From Planctomycetota bacterium (lineage in GTDB: Bacteria; Planctomycetota; UBA1135; GCA-002686595), in assembly GCA_002686265.1 (NCBI GenBank), contig NZBA01000023.1:33316-97315 (forward strand): a DNA stretch of 64,000 nucleotides, read 5' to 3'. Below the pieces are notes generated by a model. The model worked only from the letters and a program-made list of their open reading frames with translations, did not search any database and was not told where the DNA came from. A program made the position numbers and the translations under genes. This document shows, one piece after another, positions 23,510 through 32,944 of this stretch (positions within the stretch are counted from its first letter, which is position 1; each line of letters starts with the position of its first letter).

Positions 23510-25467
23510 GGACCTCCCCCACGCGCCGGACGTTCTGGGCCAAGACTCTCCCTTCGCTCCTCGCCGCCCTCGCCGCCGGCTACGGCCTGCGCGCGGCCTG
23601 CGCACCGGCGCAGCCAGCCGGGCCCGCCGCGGCGGGCCCGGCAGCCACCACGCCGAGCACGGTTTGGAGCTGCTCGATGCACCCGCAGGTGCGCAGTGAC
23701 GGGCCAGGAGACTGTCCGGTTTGCGGCATGGACCTGGTCGAGGTTTCCGGCAACGCCGCTCCCTCCGGCGAGCGGCGCATCATCCTCGACCCGGCCGCGG
23801 TGGCCCTGGCGGAGATCACGACGACGCGAGTCGAGCGCCGCTTCCCGGTCGCCGTCCTGCGCATGGCCGGCAGCCTGACCTACGACGAGACGCGCCGGCG
23901 CACGATCAACGCCTGGGTCCCTGGGCGCCTCGAACGCCTGTTCGTGGACTTCGAGGGTCTCTCCCTGCGCGCGGACGACCACGTGGCCGACCTCTACAGT
24001 CGGGAGCTCGTGACCGCCCAAGAGGTCTTCCTGCAAGCGCGACGCACGGTGGCAGACACGGCCGATTCCGTGCTCGGCGTCCTGCGCGACTCCTCCCTGG
24101 GGACCCTGGCCGAGGCACGCAAGCGGCTTGTGCGCTGGGGGCTGAGCGACGGGCAGATCGAGGAGCTGGCTCGCACCGGCACGCCGGCGGAACATGTCAC
24201 GATCCACGCCCCCACGGGCGGTGTCGTAACCAACCTGAACAAGAAACAGGGCGACTACGTCGTCGAGGGCGAGCGCATCGCCACGATCGACGACCTCTCC
24301 CACCTCTGGCTGCGGCTCGATGCCTACGAGAGCGAGCTCGCCTGGCTGCACTACGGACAGGCGGTCGAGTTCGAGGCCGCCGCCGTTCCCGGGTGGGCGT
24401 TCGAGGGAACGATCGCCTTCATCGCCCCGGTCCTCGACGAGCACACGCGCACGGTCCGCGTGCGTGTCAACGTGCCCAACCTCGACGGCCGCCTGAAGCC
24501 GGGGATGTTCGTGCGCGCCAAGGTGCGCGCGCGCCTGGCGGGCGACGGCCTGATGATGGACGCCGACCTGGCCGGGAAGTGGATCTGCCCGATGCACCCC
24601 GAGGTCATCGAGGAGGAACCGATCGGCTGCCGCTTGTGCGGGATGGATCTGGTGACGACCGAGTCGGTGGGATTCGAGGCTGCCGACGCGGCCAGTGCAC
24701 GAGCGCCCTTGGTGATCCCGGTCTCCGCGGCCTTGGTGACCGGCAGGCGGGCCGTCGTCTACGTGCGCCTGCCCGGGAGCGAACGCCCGACCTTCGAGGG
24801 CCGCGAGGTGGTCCTCGGAGCGCGCGCGGGCGACGACTACATCGTGCGCGAGGGTCTCGAAGAGGGCGAGTTGGTGGTCACGCGCGGCGGGTTCAAGCTC
24901 GACAGCGCGATGCAGATCCAGGCCAGGCCGAGCATGATGTCGGTCGCCCCCGACGACGAGGTCGAGCGCGTGGCCGTCACCGCCCGCGCGCGCGCCGCCC
25001 TCGGCGGAGCGTGGGAGGCGTACGCGACCCTGCACGCGGCCCTGGCGGCCGATGACGAACCGGCGGCCCGCGCGGCGCTGGAGCTCGGGACGGGCGGCGG
25101 TGCCGCCGCGGGCGATGCTCAGGCAGGCGGTGCCCTGACAGACAGTGCCCTGACAGACAGTGCCGACCTCGCGCCCTTGGCCGAGGCCGTGCGGGACGCC
25201 CTCGCCCGCGCCGACGGGGCCGAGGGCATCGACGGTCTGCGCGCTGCCTTCGAGGAGGTCACCGCGGCCGCCGAGGAGCTCTTCGCCCGCGCCGGGGCGC
25301 CCGAGGGGCGGACGCTCTACCGCGTGCACTGCCCGATGGCCTTCGACGGGCGCGGCGCGAGCTGGCTGCAGGCCGAGGAGGAGGTCATGAACCCCTACTA
25401 CGGCGCGGCCATGCTGCGCTGCGGGAGCGTGACCGGCGAGATCTCCGCCGCCGGGAGCCCCCGATGA
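23506..25467 (+). CDS. cusB: CusB-like RND adaptor with two heavy-metal-binding domains and DUF3347-like C-terminus
   Basis: The 653-residue protein begins with a twin-arginine-like 'RRTFWAK' and a hydrophobic stretch. Residues about 54-80 hold a heavy-metal-binding domain ('CSMHP...CPVCGMDL') and a second copy lies at about 360-386 ('CPMHP...CRLCGMDL'). Between them is the membrane-fusion core, with barrel-sandwich 'VTIHAPTGGVVTNLNKKQGDYV' and beta-barrel 'LWLRLDAYESELAWL'. The C-terminus has 'CPMAFDGRGASWLQ...NPYYGAAMLRCG', the DUF3347 signature. Such proteins link CusA-type pumps to TolC channels and capture Cu(I)/Ag(I). It overlaps both neighbours by four bases. A 15-bp tandem duplication lies at 25131-25160. 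Confidence 0.9.
   Translation: MRTSPTRRTFWAKTLPSLLAALAAGYGLRAACAPAQPAGPAAAGPAATTPSTVWSCSMHPQVRSDGPGDCPVCGMDLVEVSGNAAPSGERRIILDPAAVALAEITTTRVERRFPVAVLRMAGSLTYDETRRRTINAWVPGRLERLFVDFEGLSLRADDHVADLYSRELVTAQEVFLQARRTVADTADSVLGVLRDSSLGTLAEARKRLVRWGLSDGQIEELARTGTPAEHVTIHAPTGGVVTNLNKKQGDYVVEGERIATIDDLSHLWLRLDAYESELAWLHYGQAVEFEAAAVPGWAFEGTIAFIAPVLDEHTRTVRVRVNVPNLDGRLKPGMFVRAKVRARLAGDGLMMDADLAGKWICPMHPEVIEEEPIGCRLCGMDLVTTESVGFEAADAASARAPLVIPVSAALVTGRRAVVYVRLPGSERPTFEGREVVLGARAGDDYIVREGLEEGELVVTRGGFKLDSAMQIQARPSMMSVAPDDEVERVAVTARARAALGGAWEAYATLHAALAADDEPAARAALELGTGGGAAAGDAQAGGALTDSALTDSADLAPLAEAVRDALARADGAEGIDGLRAAFEEVTAAAEELFARAGAPEGRTLYRVHCPMAFDGRGASWLQAEEEVMNPYYGAAMLRCGSVTGEISAAGSPR
25131..25160 (+). 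repeat. 15-bp tandem duplication inside the cusB-like gene
   Basis: TGCCCTGACAGACAG occurs twice in a row, giving 'ALTDS' twice in the linker before the C-terminal domain. It is in frame and looks like replication slippage. Confidence 0.85.
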
Positions 25468-28400
25468 GCTCCTCCGCCCCCCCGCGCGGCCCGATCGCCA
25501 CTTGGATCCGCTTCTGCCTCGAGAATCCGCCGGTCGTCTTCCTGCTGACGCTCTTCGTGCTCGGCTGGGGCCTGCGCTCGGCGCCCTTCGACTGGCCGGT
25601 CGGTTCCCTCGTCCGCGACCCGGTCGCGGTCGACGCGATCCCCGACATCGGTGAGAACCAACAGATCGTCTTCACCCGCTGGCCGGGCCGCTCGCCGCAG
25701 GACGTCGAAGACCAGGTCACCTACCCGCTGACCGTCGCCCTGCTCGGCATCCCCGACGTGCGCACGATCCGCAGCCACTCCTATCTGGGCTTCTCCTCGA
25801 TCCACGTCATCTTCGAGGACAGCGCCGAGTTCTACGCCTCGCGCACGCGCGTACTCGAGAAGCTCGCCAGCCTCGCTCCGGACACCCTGCCGCCGGAGGT
25901 CACCCCGACCCTCGGTCCCGACGCGACGGCCCTCGGCCAGGTGTTCTGGTACACCCTCGAGGGGCGCGATCCTGACGGGCAACCGGCGGCCGGCTGGGAC
26001 CTCGACGAGCTGCGGACCATCCAGGATTGGACCGTGCGCAACGCATTGGCCTCGGCTCGCGGCGTATCCGAGGTGGCGAGCGTGGGCGGTTTCGTGCGCG
26101 AGGTGCAGATCGACGTCGACCCCGACGCCATGCGCGCCTACGACGTGAGCTTGCAGGAGGTCTTCCGGGCCGTCGGGCGTTCGAACCTCGACGTGGGAGC
26201 GCGCACGATCGAGGTCAACCGGGTCGAGTACGTGATCCGCGGCCTCGGCTTCCTAGAGAGCCTCGAGGACGTCGAGAGCACGGTCATCAAGACCCGCGAC
26301 GACGTACCGACCTACGTGCGCGACGTGGCGCGCGTCGCCCTCGGCCCGGCATTGCGCCGCGGGGCCCTCGACCGGGCCGGCGCGGAGGCGGTCGGCGGCG
26401 TCGTGGTCGCGCGCCACGGCTTCAATCCGCTCGAGGCCATCGCCGGGGTGCGCCACGAGATCGAGGAGCTGGCGCCGGCCCTGCCGCGCCGCGCGTTGAT
26501 CGACCGCGCAGAGGTCGGCGACGGCGAGCTAGAGGCCTTCTCCCGCGCTGCCGGGCTGCCGGCTCTCAACCCCGGCGGCGCCGACGAGGACGTTCACGGG
26601 GCGTGGTGTGCCTGGATTGACGCACACGCCGACGAGCGCCCCGGATGGCTCTCGACGAGCCGCGTGACGATCGTGCCCTTCTACGACCGCACCGGCCTGA
26701 TCCACGAGACGCTCGACACCCTCGAACGGGCGCTGATCGAAGAGGTCCTGGTCGCCGCGGTGGTCGTGCTCGCGATGCTGATGCACCTGCCGAGCTCGCT
26801 GTTGATCAGCGCCATCCTGCCGCTCTCGGTGTTGATGTGCTTCATCGCCATGCGCGCCTTCGGCGTCGATGCCAACGTCGTCGCGCTCTCGGGAATCGCG
26901 ATCGCCATCGGAACCATGGTCGACATGGGCATCATCCTCTGCGAGAACATCCTGCGACACCTCGAGGAGGCCGACGAGCACGAACCCTCCCTCGAGGTCG
27001 TCTTCCGCGCCACCTCCGAGGTGGGCGGCGCGGTGGTCACCGCCGTTGCCACGACCGTGCTCGGATTCCTGCCGGTCTTCACCCTGACCGCCACCGAGGG
27101 CAAGCTCTTCAAGCCGCTGGCTTTCACCAAGAGCTTCGCCCTGATCGCGGCGACCGTCACCGCCCTCTCGATCCTCCCGCCCGCGGCCCACTTCCTGTTC
27201 ACGCGCGGTCGCCGACCCAAGACGCGGCGCCTCCTGCCCGCCGTTCTCCTGGCCGGCGCCGTCGGTCTGGCTGCGTGGGGTCTGCTCTGGGCCGGACTCT
27301 CCCTGGCGCTCGTGGGGGTCTACACCCTCGTGCGCGAACGCCTGGGAGCGGGCCTGCGCAAGGCCCTGGCCTGGTCAGTCAACGCCGCCGCCATCGCGGC
27401 CCTGCTGGTCGTCCTGACGCGTCACTGGCGGCCCCTCGGCCCTGGCCGTGACCTCGCCGCCAACCTGCTCTTCGTCGGCGCCTCGGTCGGCGGCGTCCTG
27501 GGCTTCTTCACCCTCGTGCGCCTCGCCTACCCAACCATCCTGGCCTGGTGCCTGCGGCACAAGCTCCTGTTCCTTTCCTCGGTAGGCTGCGTCCTGCTGA
27601 CCGGGCTCAGCGTCTGGCTGGGCTTCGAGCGCGTCTTCAGCCCCGTCCCCCAACTCGTCGCGCGCGCCGGCGGCGACGGCGAGAAGGTCCGGCGCACCGC
27701 CTTCTGGGTCGGCGCGCACGAACGCCTGCCGGGCCTGGGGCGCGAGTTCATGCCGCGCTTCGACGAGGGTTCGTTCCTGTTCATGCCGACGACCATGCCC
27801 CACGCCTCGCTCGAGGAGGCACTCGACGTACTGCGCATCCAGGACGAGGGCATCGCCTCGATCCCCGAGGTCGAGAGCGTGGTCGGCAAGATCGGCCGCG
27901 TCGATTCGGCCCTCGACCCCGCGCCGGTGTCGATGGTCGAGACGGTCATCAACTACAAGAGCGAGTTCGGGATCGACGCGGCCGGCAAGCGCGTGCGCCA
28001 GTGGCGCGACCACATCCGCACGGCGGAAGACATCTGGAGCGAGGTCGTCGCCGCGGCGGAGGTCGTCGGCTCCACCTCCGCGCCGCTCCTGCAGCCGATC
28101 GAGACGCGCCTGATCATGCTGCAGACGGGGATGCGAGCGCCGATGGGGATCAAGGTCAAGGGACCGGACCTCGAGAGCATCGAGCGCATGGGCCTGGAGC
28201 TGGAGCGGGCCCTGCGCGACGCCCCCGGGGTCGCCCCCGCGACCCTGCTCGCCGACCGCATCGTCGGCAAGCCCTACCTCGAGATCGATCTCGACCGCGA
28301 GCGCCTGGCGCGCTACGGACTGCACATCGAGGACATCCAGGACGTGATCGAGGTCGCCATCGGCGGACGCCGGGTCACGACGACGGTCGAGGGGCGCGAG

Positions 28401-29312
28401 CGCTACCCGGTCCGCGTGCGCTACCTGCGCGAGCGGCGCGACGACATAGAGGCTCTCTCGGGGATCTTGGTGCCGACGCGTCACGGAGCGCAGATCCCCC
28501 TGGCCCAGCTGGCCGAGGTGCGCGCGGTGCGCGGGCCGCAGGTGATCAAGAGCGAGGACACGGCGCTGGTCGGCTACGTGACCTTCGGTCCCCTTCCGGG
28601 GCACACCGAAGTGGACGTCGTAGAGGCCTGCCAGGCGTACCTGGCGGATCTCGAGGAACGCGGTGAGCTGGAACGCCCACCGGGCGTGAGCTACGCCTTC
28701 ACCGGAACCTACGAGCACCAGGTGCGGGCCCAAGCGACCCTGGCGATCGTCCTGCCGGGAGCCCTGCTCGCGATCCTGTTGATCCTCTACCTGCAGTTCC
28801 GGCGCATGTCGACGGCCCTGCTCGTCTTCTCCGGCGTCGCGGTAGCTTGGGCCGGCGGATTCCTCTTGCTGTGGGCCTGGGCCCAACCGGGATTCGCTTC
28901 CTTCGACATCGGCGGCACGGACCTGCGCGAGGTGTTCGGCATGGGCACGGTGAACCTCTCCGTCGCCGTCTGGGTCGGCTTCCTGGCCCTGTTCGGGATC
29001 GCTTCCGACGACGGTGTCGTGATCGCAACCTACCTCGGCCAGAGCTTCCGCGAGCGCGCCCCGACGACGATCGCCGAGGCCCGCGCCGCGACCCTCGCGG
29101 CCGGGACGCGGCGGGTCCGGCCCTGCGTGATGACGACGGCCACGACCGTCCTGGCTCTGCTGCCGGTATTGACCGCCACCGGACGTGGCTCTGGGATCAT
29201 GGTGCCGATGGCCCTGCCGACCGTGGGCGGTATGGTCGTCGCCCTGCTCACGATGTTCGTCGTGCCGGTCTCGTACTGTCTGATCGAGGAGTGGCGCCTA
29301 CGGCGGAGATGA
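25464..29312 (+). CDS. cusA: CusA-like heavy-metal RND permease, enlarged
   Basis: The 1282-residue inner-membrane pump has the HME-RND hallmarks 'DPVAVDAIPDIGENQQIV' at the N-terminus, 'TYPLTVALLGIPDVRTIRSHSYLGFSSI', 'GTMVDMGIILCEN' in the proton-relay helix near 483, 'MPRFDEGSFLFMPTTMP' and the C-terminal 'GIASDDGVVIATYL' and 'RRVRPCVMTTATTVLALLP'. It is about 240 residues longer than typical CusA. About 65 residues are inserted near 340-405, before 'VTIVPFYDRTGLI', and about 100 residues with extra hydrophobic helices near 580-690, before 'LPGLGREFMPRFDEG'. Cu/Ag export fits the metal-binding adaptor. Its 3' end overlaps the convergent polyferredoxin by 65 bases. Confidence 0.9.
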   Translation: MSSSAPPRGPIATWIRFCLENPPVVFLLTLFVLGWGLRSAPFDWPVGSLVRDPVAVDAIPDIGENQQIVFTRWPGRSPQDVEDQVTYPLTVALLGIPDVRTIRSHSYLGFSSIHVIFEDSAEFYASRTRVLEKLASLAPDTLPPEVTPTLGPDATALGQVFWYTLEGRDPDGQPAAGWDLDELRTIQDWTVRNALASARGVSEVASVGGFVREVQIDVDPDAMRAYDVSLQEVFRAVGRSNLDVGARTIEVNRVEYVIRGLGFLESLEDVESTVIKTRDDVPTYVRDVARVALGPALRRGALDRAGAEAVGGVVVARHGFNPLEAIAGVRHEIEELAPALPRRALIDRAEVGDGELEAFSRAAGLPALNPGGADEDVHGAWCAWIDAHADERPGWLSTSRVTIVPFYDRTGLIHETLDTLERALIEEVLVAAVVVLAMLMHLPSSLLISAILPLSVLMCFIAMRAFGVDANVVALSGIAIAIGTMVDMGIILCENILRHLEEADEHEPSLEVVFRATSEVGGAVVTAVATTVLGFLPVFTLTATEGKLFKPLAFTKSFALIAATVTALSILPPAAHFLFTRGRRPKTRRLLPAVLLAGAVGLAAWGLLWAGLSLALVGVYTLVRERLGAGLRKALAWSVNAAAIAALLVVLTRHWRPLGPGRDLAANLLFVGASVGGVLGFFTLVRLAYPTILAWCLRHKLLFLSSVGCVLLTGLSVWLGFERVFSPVPQLVARAGGDGEKVRRTAFWVGAHERLPGLGREFMPRFDEGSFLFMPTTMPHASLEEALDVLRIQDEGIASIPEVESVVGKIGRVDSALDPAPVSMVETVINYKSEFGIDAAGKRVRQWRDHIRTAEDIWSEVVAAAEVVGSTSAPLLQPIETRLIMLQTGMRAPMGIKVKGPDLESIERMGLELERALRDAPGVAPATLLADRIVGKPYLEIDLDRERLARYGLHIEDIQDVIEVAIGGRRVTTTVEGRERYPVRVRYLRERRDDIEALSGILVPTRHGAQIPLAQLAEVRAVRGPQVIKSEDTALVGYVTFGPLPGHTEVDVVEACQAYLADLEERGELERPPGVSYAFTGTYEHQVRAQATLAIVLPGALLAILLILYLQFRRMSTALLVFSGVAVAWAGGFLLLWAWAQPGFASFDIGGTDLREVFGMGTVNLSVAVWVGFLALFGIASDDGVVIATYLGQSFRERAPTTIAEARAATLAAGTRRVRPCVMTTATTVLALLPVLTATGRGSGIMVPMALPTVGGMVVALLTMFVVPVSYCLIEEWRLRRR

Positions 29313-30405
29313 ACGGCGTTCCGCCGGCCCCCAGCTCGCTGATGCACTCGAACGGCCGCACCGACCAGCTCTTCCCCCTCAGGGGGCGCCCGACGAACCA
29401 CCAGGCGAAGAAGATCGTCGTCGCCCCGCGCGAGACCAGGGGCAACCAGGCGGGCAGAGCGTGCCGCAGGTCGATGAGCGCCCCGTCTCCCGGGAAAGGG
29501 CCGAAGCCCACGAGCGCCGGGAGCCGGAACCAGTAGTAGCAGGCGATGGCGGCGCCGGCGAAGGCCGCGGCCACGAGATCCTTGCGCTTCGGTCCGGCGA
29601 AGAAACCGACCAGGGCGTAGAGCGCCAAGCTGACGGCCATCCACCCGAACGGCATCCCGTAGGCGGTCGCCAGGTGCGACCAACCCTCGCCCCCGCTGTA
29701 GTCGGGGACCTGGAACCAACCGAAGACGAAACCGGCGAAGCCGCCGACCATCAAGGTCCCCGCCAGACGCGAGGGAGTGCGGGTCACCGACACCTGGGGC
29801 GTCATGGCCACCGTCGAATCCGGACAGGTCGCGACACAGCGTTCGCACGGTCCGCAGTGAGCGTTGGAGACGGTCAGCAAGGGCCTGGTGCCGTAGAGCT
29901 TCTCCACCGGGTGGATCGGGCAGGCTCCCGAACACCAGGCGCTCTTCCACTCGAACACGCTGCAGACACAGACCGCCGCCAGCACCAGGATGCCGATCGC
30001 GAGGGCGGTCGCCGGCCCGTCGGTGTCGAGGATGACGTGACGCAAGGGAACGATCGCCAAGAGGAGTGCGACGCCCACCAAGCTCAAGCGTGCCTGCCAA
30101 GCCTCGCTGATCCGCCGACGGCGCGAGCGACCGAGGTGGCGCGGCAGAAGCGCCGTCGAACCCATCGGGCAGACGTTCCGCCAGATCCCCGGCGCCAGGG
30201 CCAGGAGGGCCGGCGCGACCGGGATCAAGACGTTCCAAAAGGCGTGGATGCCGATCCTCGGGGTGACGATCAAGGCCGAGAGGATGGCCGCTCCCACACA
30301 CCAGACGAGCACCTGGACCACGCGCCATGCGCGACGCTCGCGGGTTCCCAGACCTTCCCGAACCCCACCGGGGGGCATCGCTGACTCACGCATGCTATTC
30401 TCCAT
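29248..30405 (-). CDS. Membrane polyferredoxin (NapH-like)
   Basis: From ATG 30405 the protein has 385 residues and about eight hydrophobic helices. It has 'NVCPMGSTALLPR', 'CVCSVFEWKSAWCSGACPIHPVEKLYG' and a ferredoxin motif 'CGPCERCVATCPDST' at about 180-195, the layout of NapH/RdxA-type membrane ferredoxins that pass electrons between quinones and periplasmic or assembly partners. It is divergent from a second polyferredoxin (27 bases apart) and convergent with the CusA-like gene, which it overlaps. An ATG at 30393 is also possible. The redox partner is unknown. Confidence 0.78.
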   Translation of the reverse strand: MENSMRESAMPPGGVREGLGTRERRAWRVVQVLVWCVGAAILSALIVTPRIGIHAFWNVLIPVAPALLALAPGIWRNVCPMGSTALLPRHLGRSRRRRISEAWQARLSLVGVALLLAIVPLRHVILDTDGPATALAIGILVLAAVCVCSVFEWKSAWCSGACPIHPVEKLYGTRPLLTVSNAHCGPCERCVATCPDSTVAMTPQVSVTRTPSRLAGTLMVGGFAGFVFGWFQVPDYSGGEGWSHLATAYGMPFGWMAVSLALYALVGFFAGPKRKDLVAAAFAGAAIACYYWFRLPALVGFGPFPGDGALIDLRHALPAWLPLVSRGATTIFFAWWFVGRPLRGKSWSVRPFECISELGAGGTPFISAVGATPRSDSTRPARRTS

Positions 30406-30431
30406 GACTACAACGGGATCCCAAGATCGTC

Positions 30432-32486
30432 TTGCACCCAAGAAAAGTAAAGCCCATTCCCCCCGAGGGTGCGCAGCCGTCCTCGCACCTGTCCCGCTGG
30501 CGGGCCGGGACCCTGACCGGCGTCTACCTCCTGATGGGCCTGCACCTCGCCCACTGGAAGCTCAACGGGAAGACCCTTGCTCCGCTCGAGCTGCACGAGG
30601 TGATGTACACCCTCGAGCTGGGAATCGTGACGGCCGGCTTCCTGTTCATGGCCCTGGACCTCGCCTCGGTGCTGCTCTTCGGTCGCTTCTTCTGCTCCTG
30701 GGGCTGCCACATCCTGGCCCTCGAGGACCTCTGCGCCTGGCTGTTGGAGAGGCTCGGCATCTCTCCGCGCCCGATCCGCTCCCGGGTCCTCGTGCTCGTC
30801 GCTCCCCTGGCACTGATCTACATGTTCGTCTGGCCGCAGGTCGCGCGCGTGCTCGAGGGGCGCCCGGCGCCGCGCCTGCGCATCGCCAGCGATGCCGAGG
30901 GCTGGGCCTCCTTCGTGACGACCGACTTCTGGCGCAACCTGCCACCGGTGGGCGTGGCTCTCTTGACCTTCGGTGTGTGCGGGTTCCTGATCGTCTACGT
31001 CCTCGGCTCCCGCTCTTTCTGTCGCTTCGCCTGTCCCTACGGCGCGCTCTTCGGCCTCGCCGACCGCGTCGCACCCGGTCGCTTGGTCGCCCTCGACGGC
31101 TGTACCGGGTGCGGGAGCTGCACGGCAACCTGTCAGTCCGACATCCGCGTCCACGAGGAGCTCGCCGCCCACGGCACGGTCATCAGCTCCTCCTGCCTGC
31201 GCGACCTCGACTGCCTGACCGGCTGTCCGAGCACGGCCATCGCCTACCGCTTCACGCGCCCTCCGCTGTTGCGCCGCATCCCCAAGAGCGAACGGCTCCC
31301 CCGACGCAGCGACTTCAGCCTCGGCGAGGAGGCCCTCCTCGCCGGCGCCTTCCTCGCGTCCCTCTTCTGCTTCCGCGGTCTCTACGGCCTGATCCCCTTC
31401 CTGATGGCCCTGGGTCTGGGCGTCATCCTCGCCTACCTGACCGTCATCACTTCGCGCCTGTTCGTTCGCGAGCACGTCAAGCTGGGCCGCACGCGCCTGA
31501 AGGTCGCCGGCAGGCCGACCCGCGCCGGCGGCGTCTTCGCCACCATCGTCCTCCCTCTAGCGATCTTCTCGGCGCACTCGGGCTTCGTGCGCTCCCAGCA
31601 GCTCGCGGGGGAGCGCGCCGCGCGCGCCTTCGACACCACCGCCAGTCCCGAGCGCGCCGCGGCCGCGGTGCGCCACCTCGAGCGCGTCGACCGCTGGGGA
31701 CTGCTGCCGACGCCCGGGGTCGTCGCGCGCCTGGGGAGCCTGCACTTCTCGAGCGGCGCTCCCGCCGCAGCCGTGCCCTGGCTGGAGCGCGCCCTCGGGG
31801 ACTCGCCGGCCAACCTCGACCTGCGCCGACAGCTGGCGCGCGCTCTCTCGGACGCCGGGCGCGCCGGCCGCGCGGAGGCCGAGCTCGAGCGCGCCACGGC
31901 CCTCGCCGGAGGTCTCGAATCGGCGGAACACGCCGCGGCCGAGCGGGCGCTGACCCACGAGCTGCGCGGCGCCCTGCGCGCCGAGCGCGGGGACGCCCGC
32001 GGAGCGATCGACGCCTACGAGGCGGCCCTGGCCGAAGAGCCCGGCCGGGCTTCCGCGCACCTCGCCCTCAGCGAGCTCCTCGCCGGCGCCGAGCGCCTGG
32101 CCGAGGCCGTCGCTCACCTGCGCGCCGCCGCCCTGCTCGAGCCGGACTCCGCGCCGCTGCACTACAACCTGGCCGTGCTCCTCGGCCAGCGCGGCGAAGG
32201 CGCCGAAGCGGTGGAGCACTACCGCATCGCGGCCCGCCTCGATCCCGACGACGCGCAGATCCACAACAACCTCGGCTTCCTGCTCGCGCGGCTCGGCGAC
32301 GCGCCGGGAGCCGAGGCTTCCCTGCGGCGCGCCCTCGCCATCGCGCCTGACTTCGCCCACCCCTGCTTCAACCTCGGCCGCCTGCTCCTCGAAGACGGGC
32401 GCGAGGCGGAGGCTCTGGCCCTGCTCGAGCGCGCCGCACGCCTCGATGAGCGCTACGCGGCCCTCCTCGACGCAGCCCGCGACTGA
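30432..32486 (+). CDS. Polyferredoxin (CcoG/NapH-like) fused to TPR repeats
   Basis: The 684-residue protein starts at a TTG (30432). The first 390 residues have several membrane helices, 'FFCSWGCHILALEDLCAWL', 'FCRFACPYGALFG' and a ferredoxin motif 'CTGCGSCTATCQSDIRV', then 'CLRDLDCLTGCPSTAI'. They resemble CcoG/RdxA/NapH proteins; CcoG members are reported to reduce Cu(II) for oxidase assembly. From about 410 to 684 the chain is all TPR-like helices ('LHYNLAVLLGQRGEGAEAVEHYRIAARLDPDDAQIHNNLGFLLARLGD'). This fusion is unusual. Its place beside a copper-type efflux operon suggests redox handling of the metal, which is inference. Confidence 0.8.
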   Translation: MHPRKVKPIPPEGAQPSSHLSRWRAGTLTGVYLLMGLHLAHWKLNGKTLAPLELHEVMYTLELGIVTAGFLFMALDLASVLLFGRFFCSWGCHILALEDLCAWLLERLGISPRPIRSRVLVLVAPLALIYMFVWPQVARVLEGRPAPRLRIASDAEGWASFVTTDFWRNLPPVGVALLTFGVCGFLIVYVLGSRSFCRFACPYGALFGLADRVAPGRLVALDGCTGCGSCTATCQSDIRVHEELAAHGTVISSSCLRDLDCLTGCPSTAIAYRFTRPPLLRRIPKSERLPRRSDFSLGEEALLAGAFLASLFCFRGLYGLIPFLMALGLGVILAYLTVITSRLFVREHVKLGRTRLKVAGRPTRAGGVFATIVLPLAIFSAHSGFVRSQQLAGERAARAFDTTASPERAAAAVRHLERVDRWGLLPTPGVVARLGSLHFSSGAPAAAVPWLERALGDSPANLDLRRQLARALSDAGRAGRAEAELERATALAGGLESAEHAAAERALTHELRGALRAERGDARGAIDAYEAALAEEPGRASAHLALSELLAGAERLAEAVAHLRAAALLEPDSAPLHYNLAVLLGQRGEGAEAVEHYRIAARLDPDDAQIHNNLGFLLARLGDAPGAEASLRRALAIAPDFAHPCFNLGRLLLEDGREAEALALLERAARLDERYAALLDAARD

Positions 32487-32500
32487 CGGGCCCCGGGGCG

Positions 32501-32932
32501 TCAGCCCTTCGTCCGCGCGCCGCTCACCCGATCACCGAACAAGAACACGTGATAGCGCACCTTCGAGGGTGCGTGAGAGAAGATCACCGAGAGCAGGACG
32601 AGCACCGCCAGGATCCAGGGCGCCGCGGCCTCCAGGGCGGGCAGGGCGAGCAGGGCGCCGAGGGTCGCCACCTTGAACGCGACGACCAAGCCGCGCACCT
32701 GGAGCAGGAACGCACCGCTCTCGTGCAGGTCGAGGAGCAGGAGCGCCACGCCCGAGGCGACGGTGGCCGCCAGCCAAGGCTCGCGGAATGCGGCGGCGAC
32801 CTCCAGCACGAAGGCGCCGGTCAGGATCCCCGCGCACAAGACGTGCACGGCGCGCAGGACGATCTTGATCCCGCGCCGCGGGCCGAGGGCGCGGGGCTCG
32901 GACGGGAAGAGCAAGTCGGAGAAGAGGCTCAC
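32501..32932 (-). CDS. Small four-helix membrane protein
   Basis: The 143-residue protein has four hydrophobic helices ('AVHVLCAGILTGAFVLEVAAAF', 'WLAATVASGVALLLLDL', 'LVVAFKVATLGALLALPA', 'WILAVLVLLSVIFSHAPS') and no recognised motif. 'SHAPSKVRYH' lies near the C-terminus. It starts 12 bases after the ABC permease stop, so it is the last gene of that operon. Its role is unknown. Confidence 0.7.
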   Translation of the reverse strand: MSLFSDLLFPSEPRALGPRRGIKIVLRAVHVLCAGILTGAFVLEVAAAFREPWLAATVASGVALLLLDLHESGAFLLQVRGLVVAFKVATLGALLALPALEAAAPWILAVLVLLSVIFSHAPSKVRYHVFLFGDRVSGARTKG

Positions 32933-32944
32933 GCGAAGGAACGC

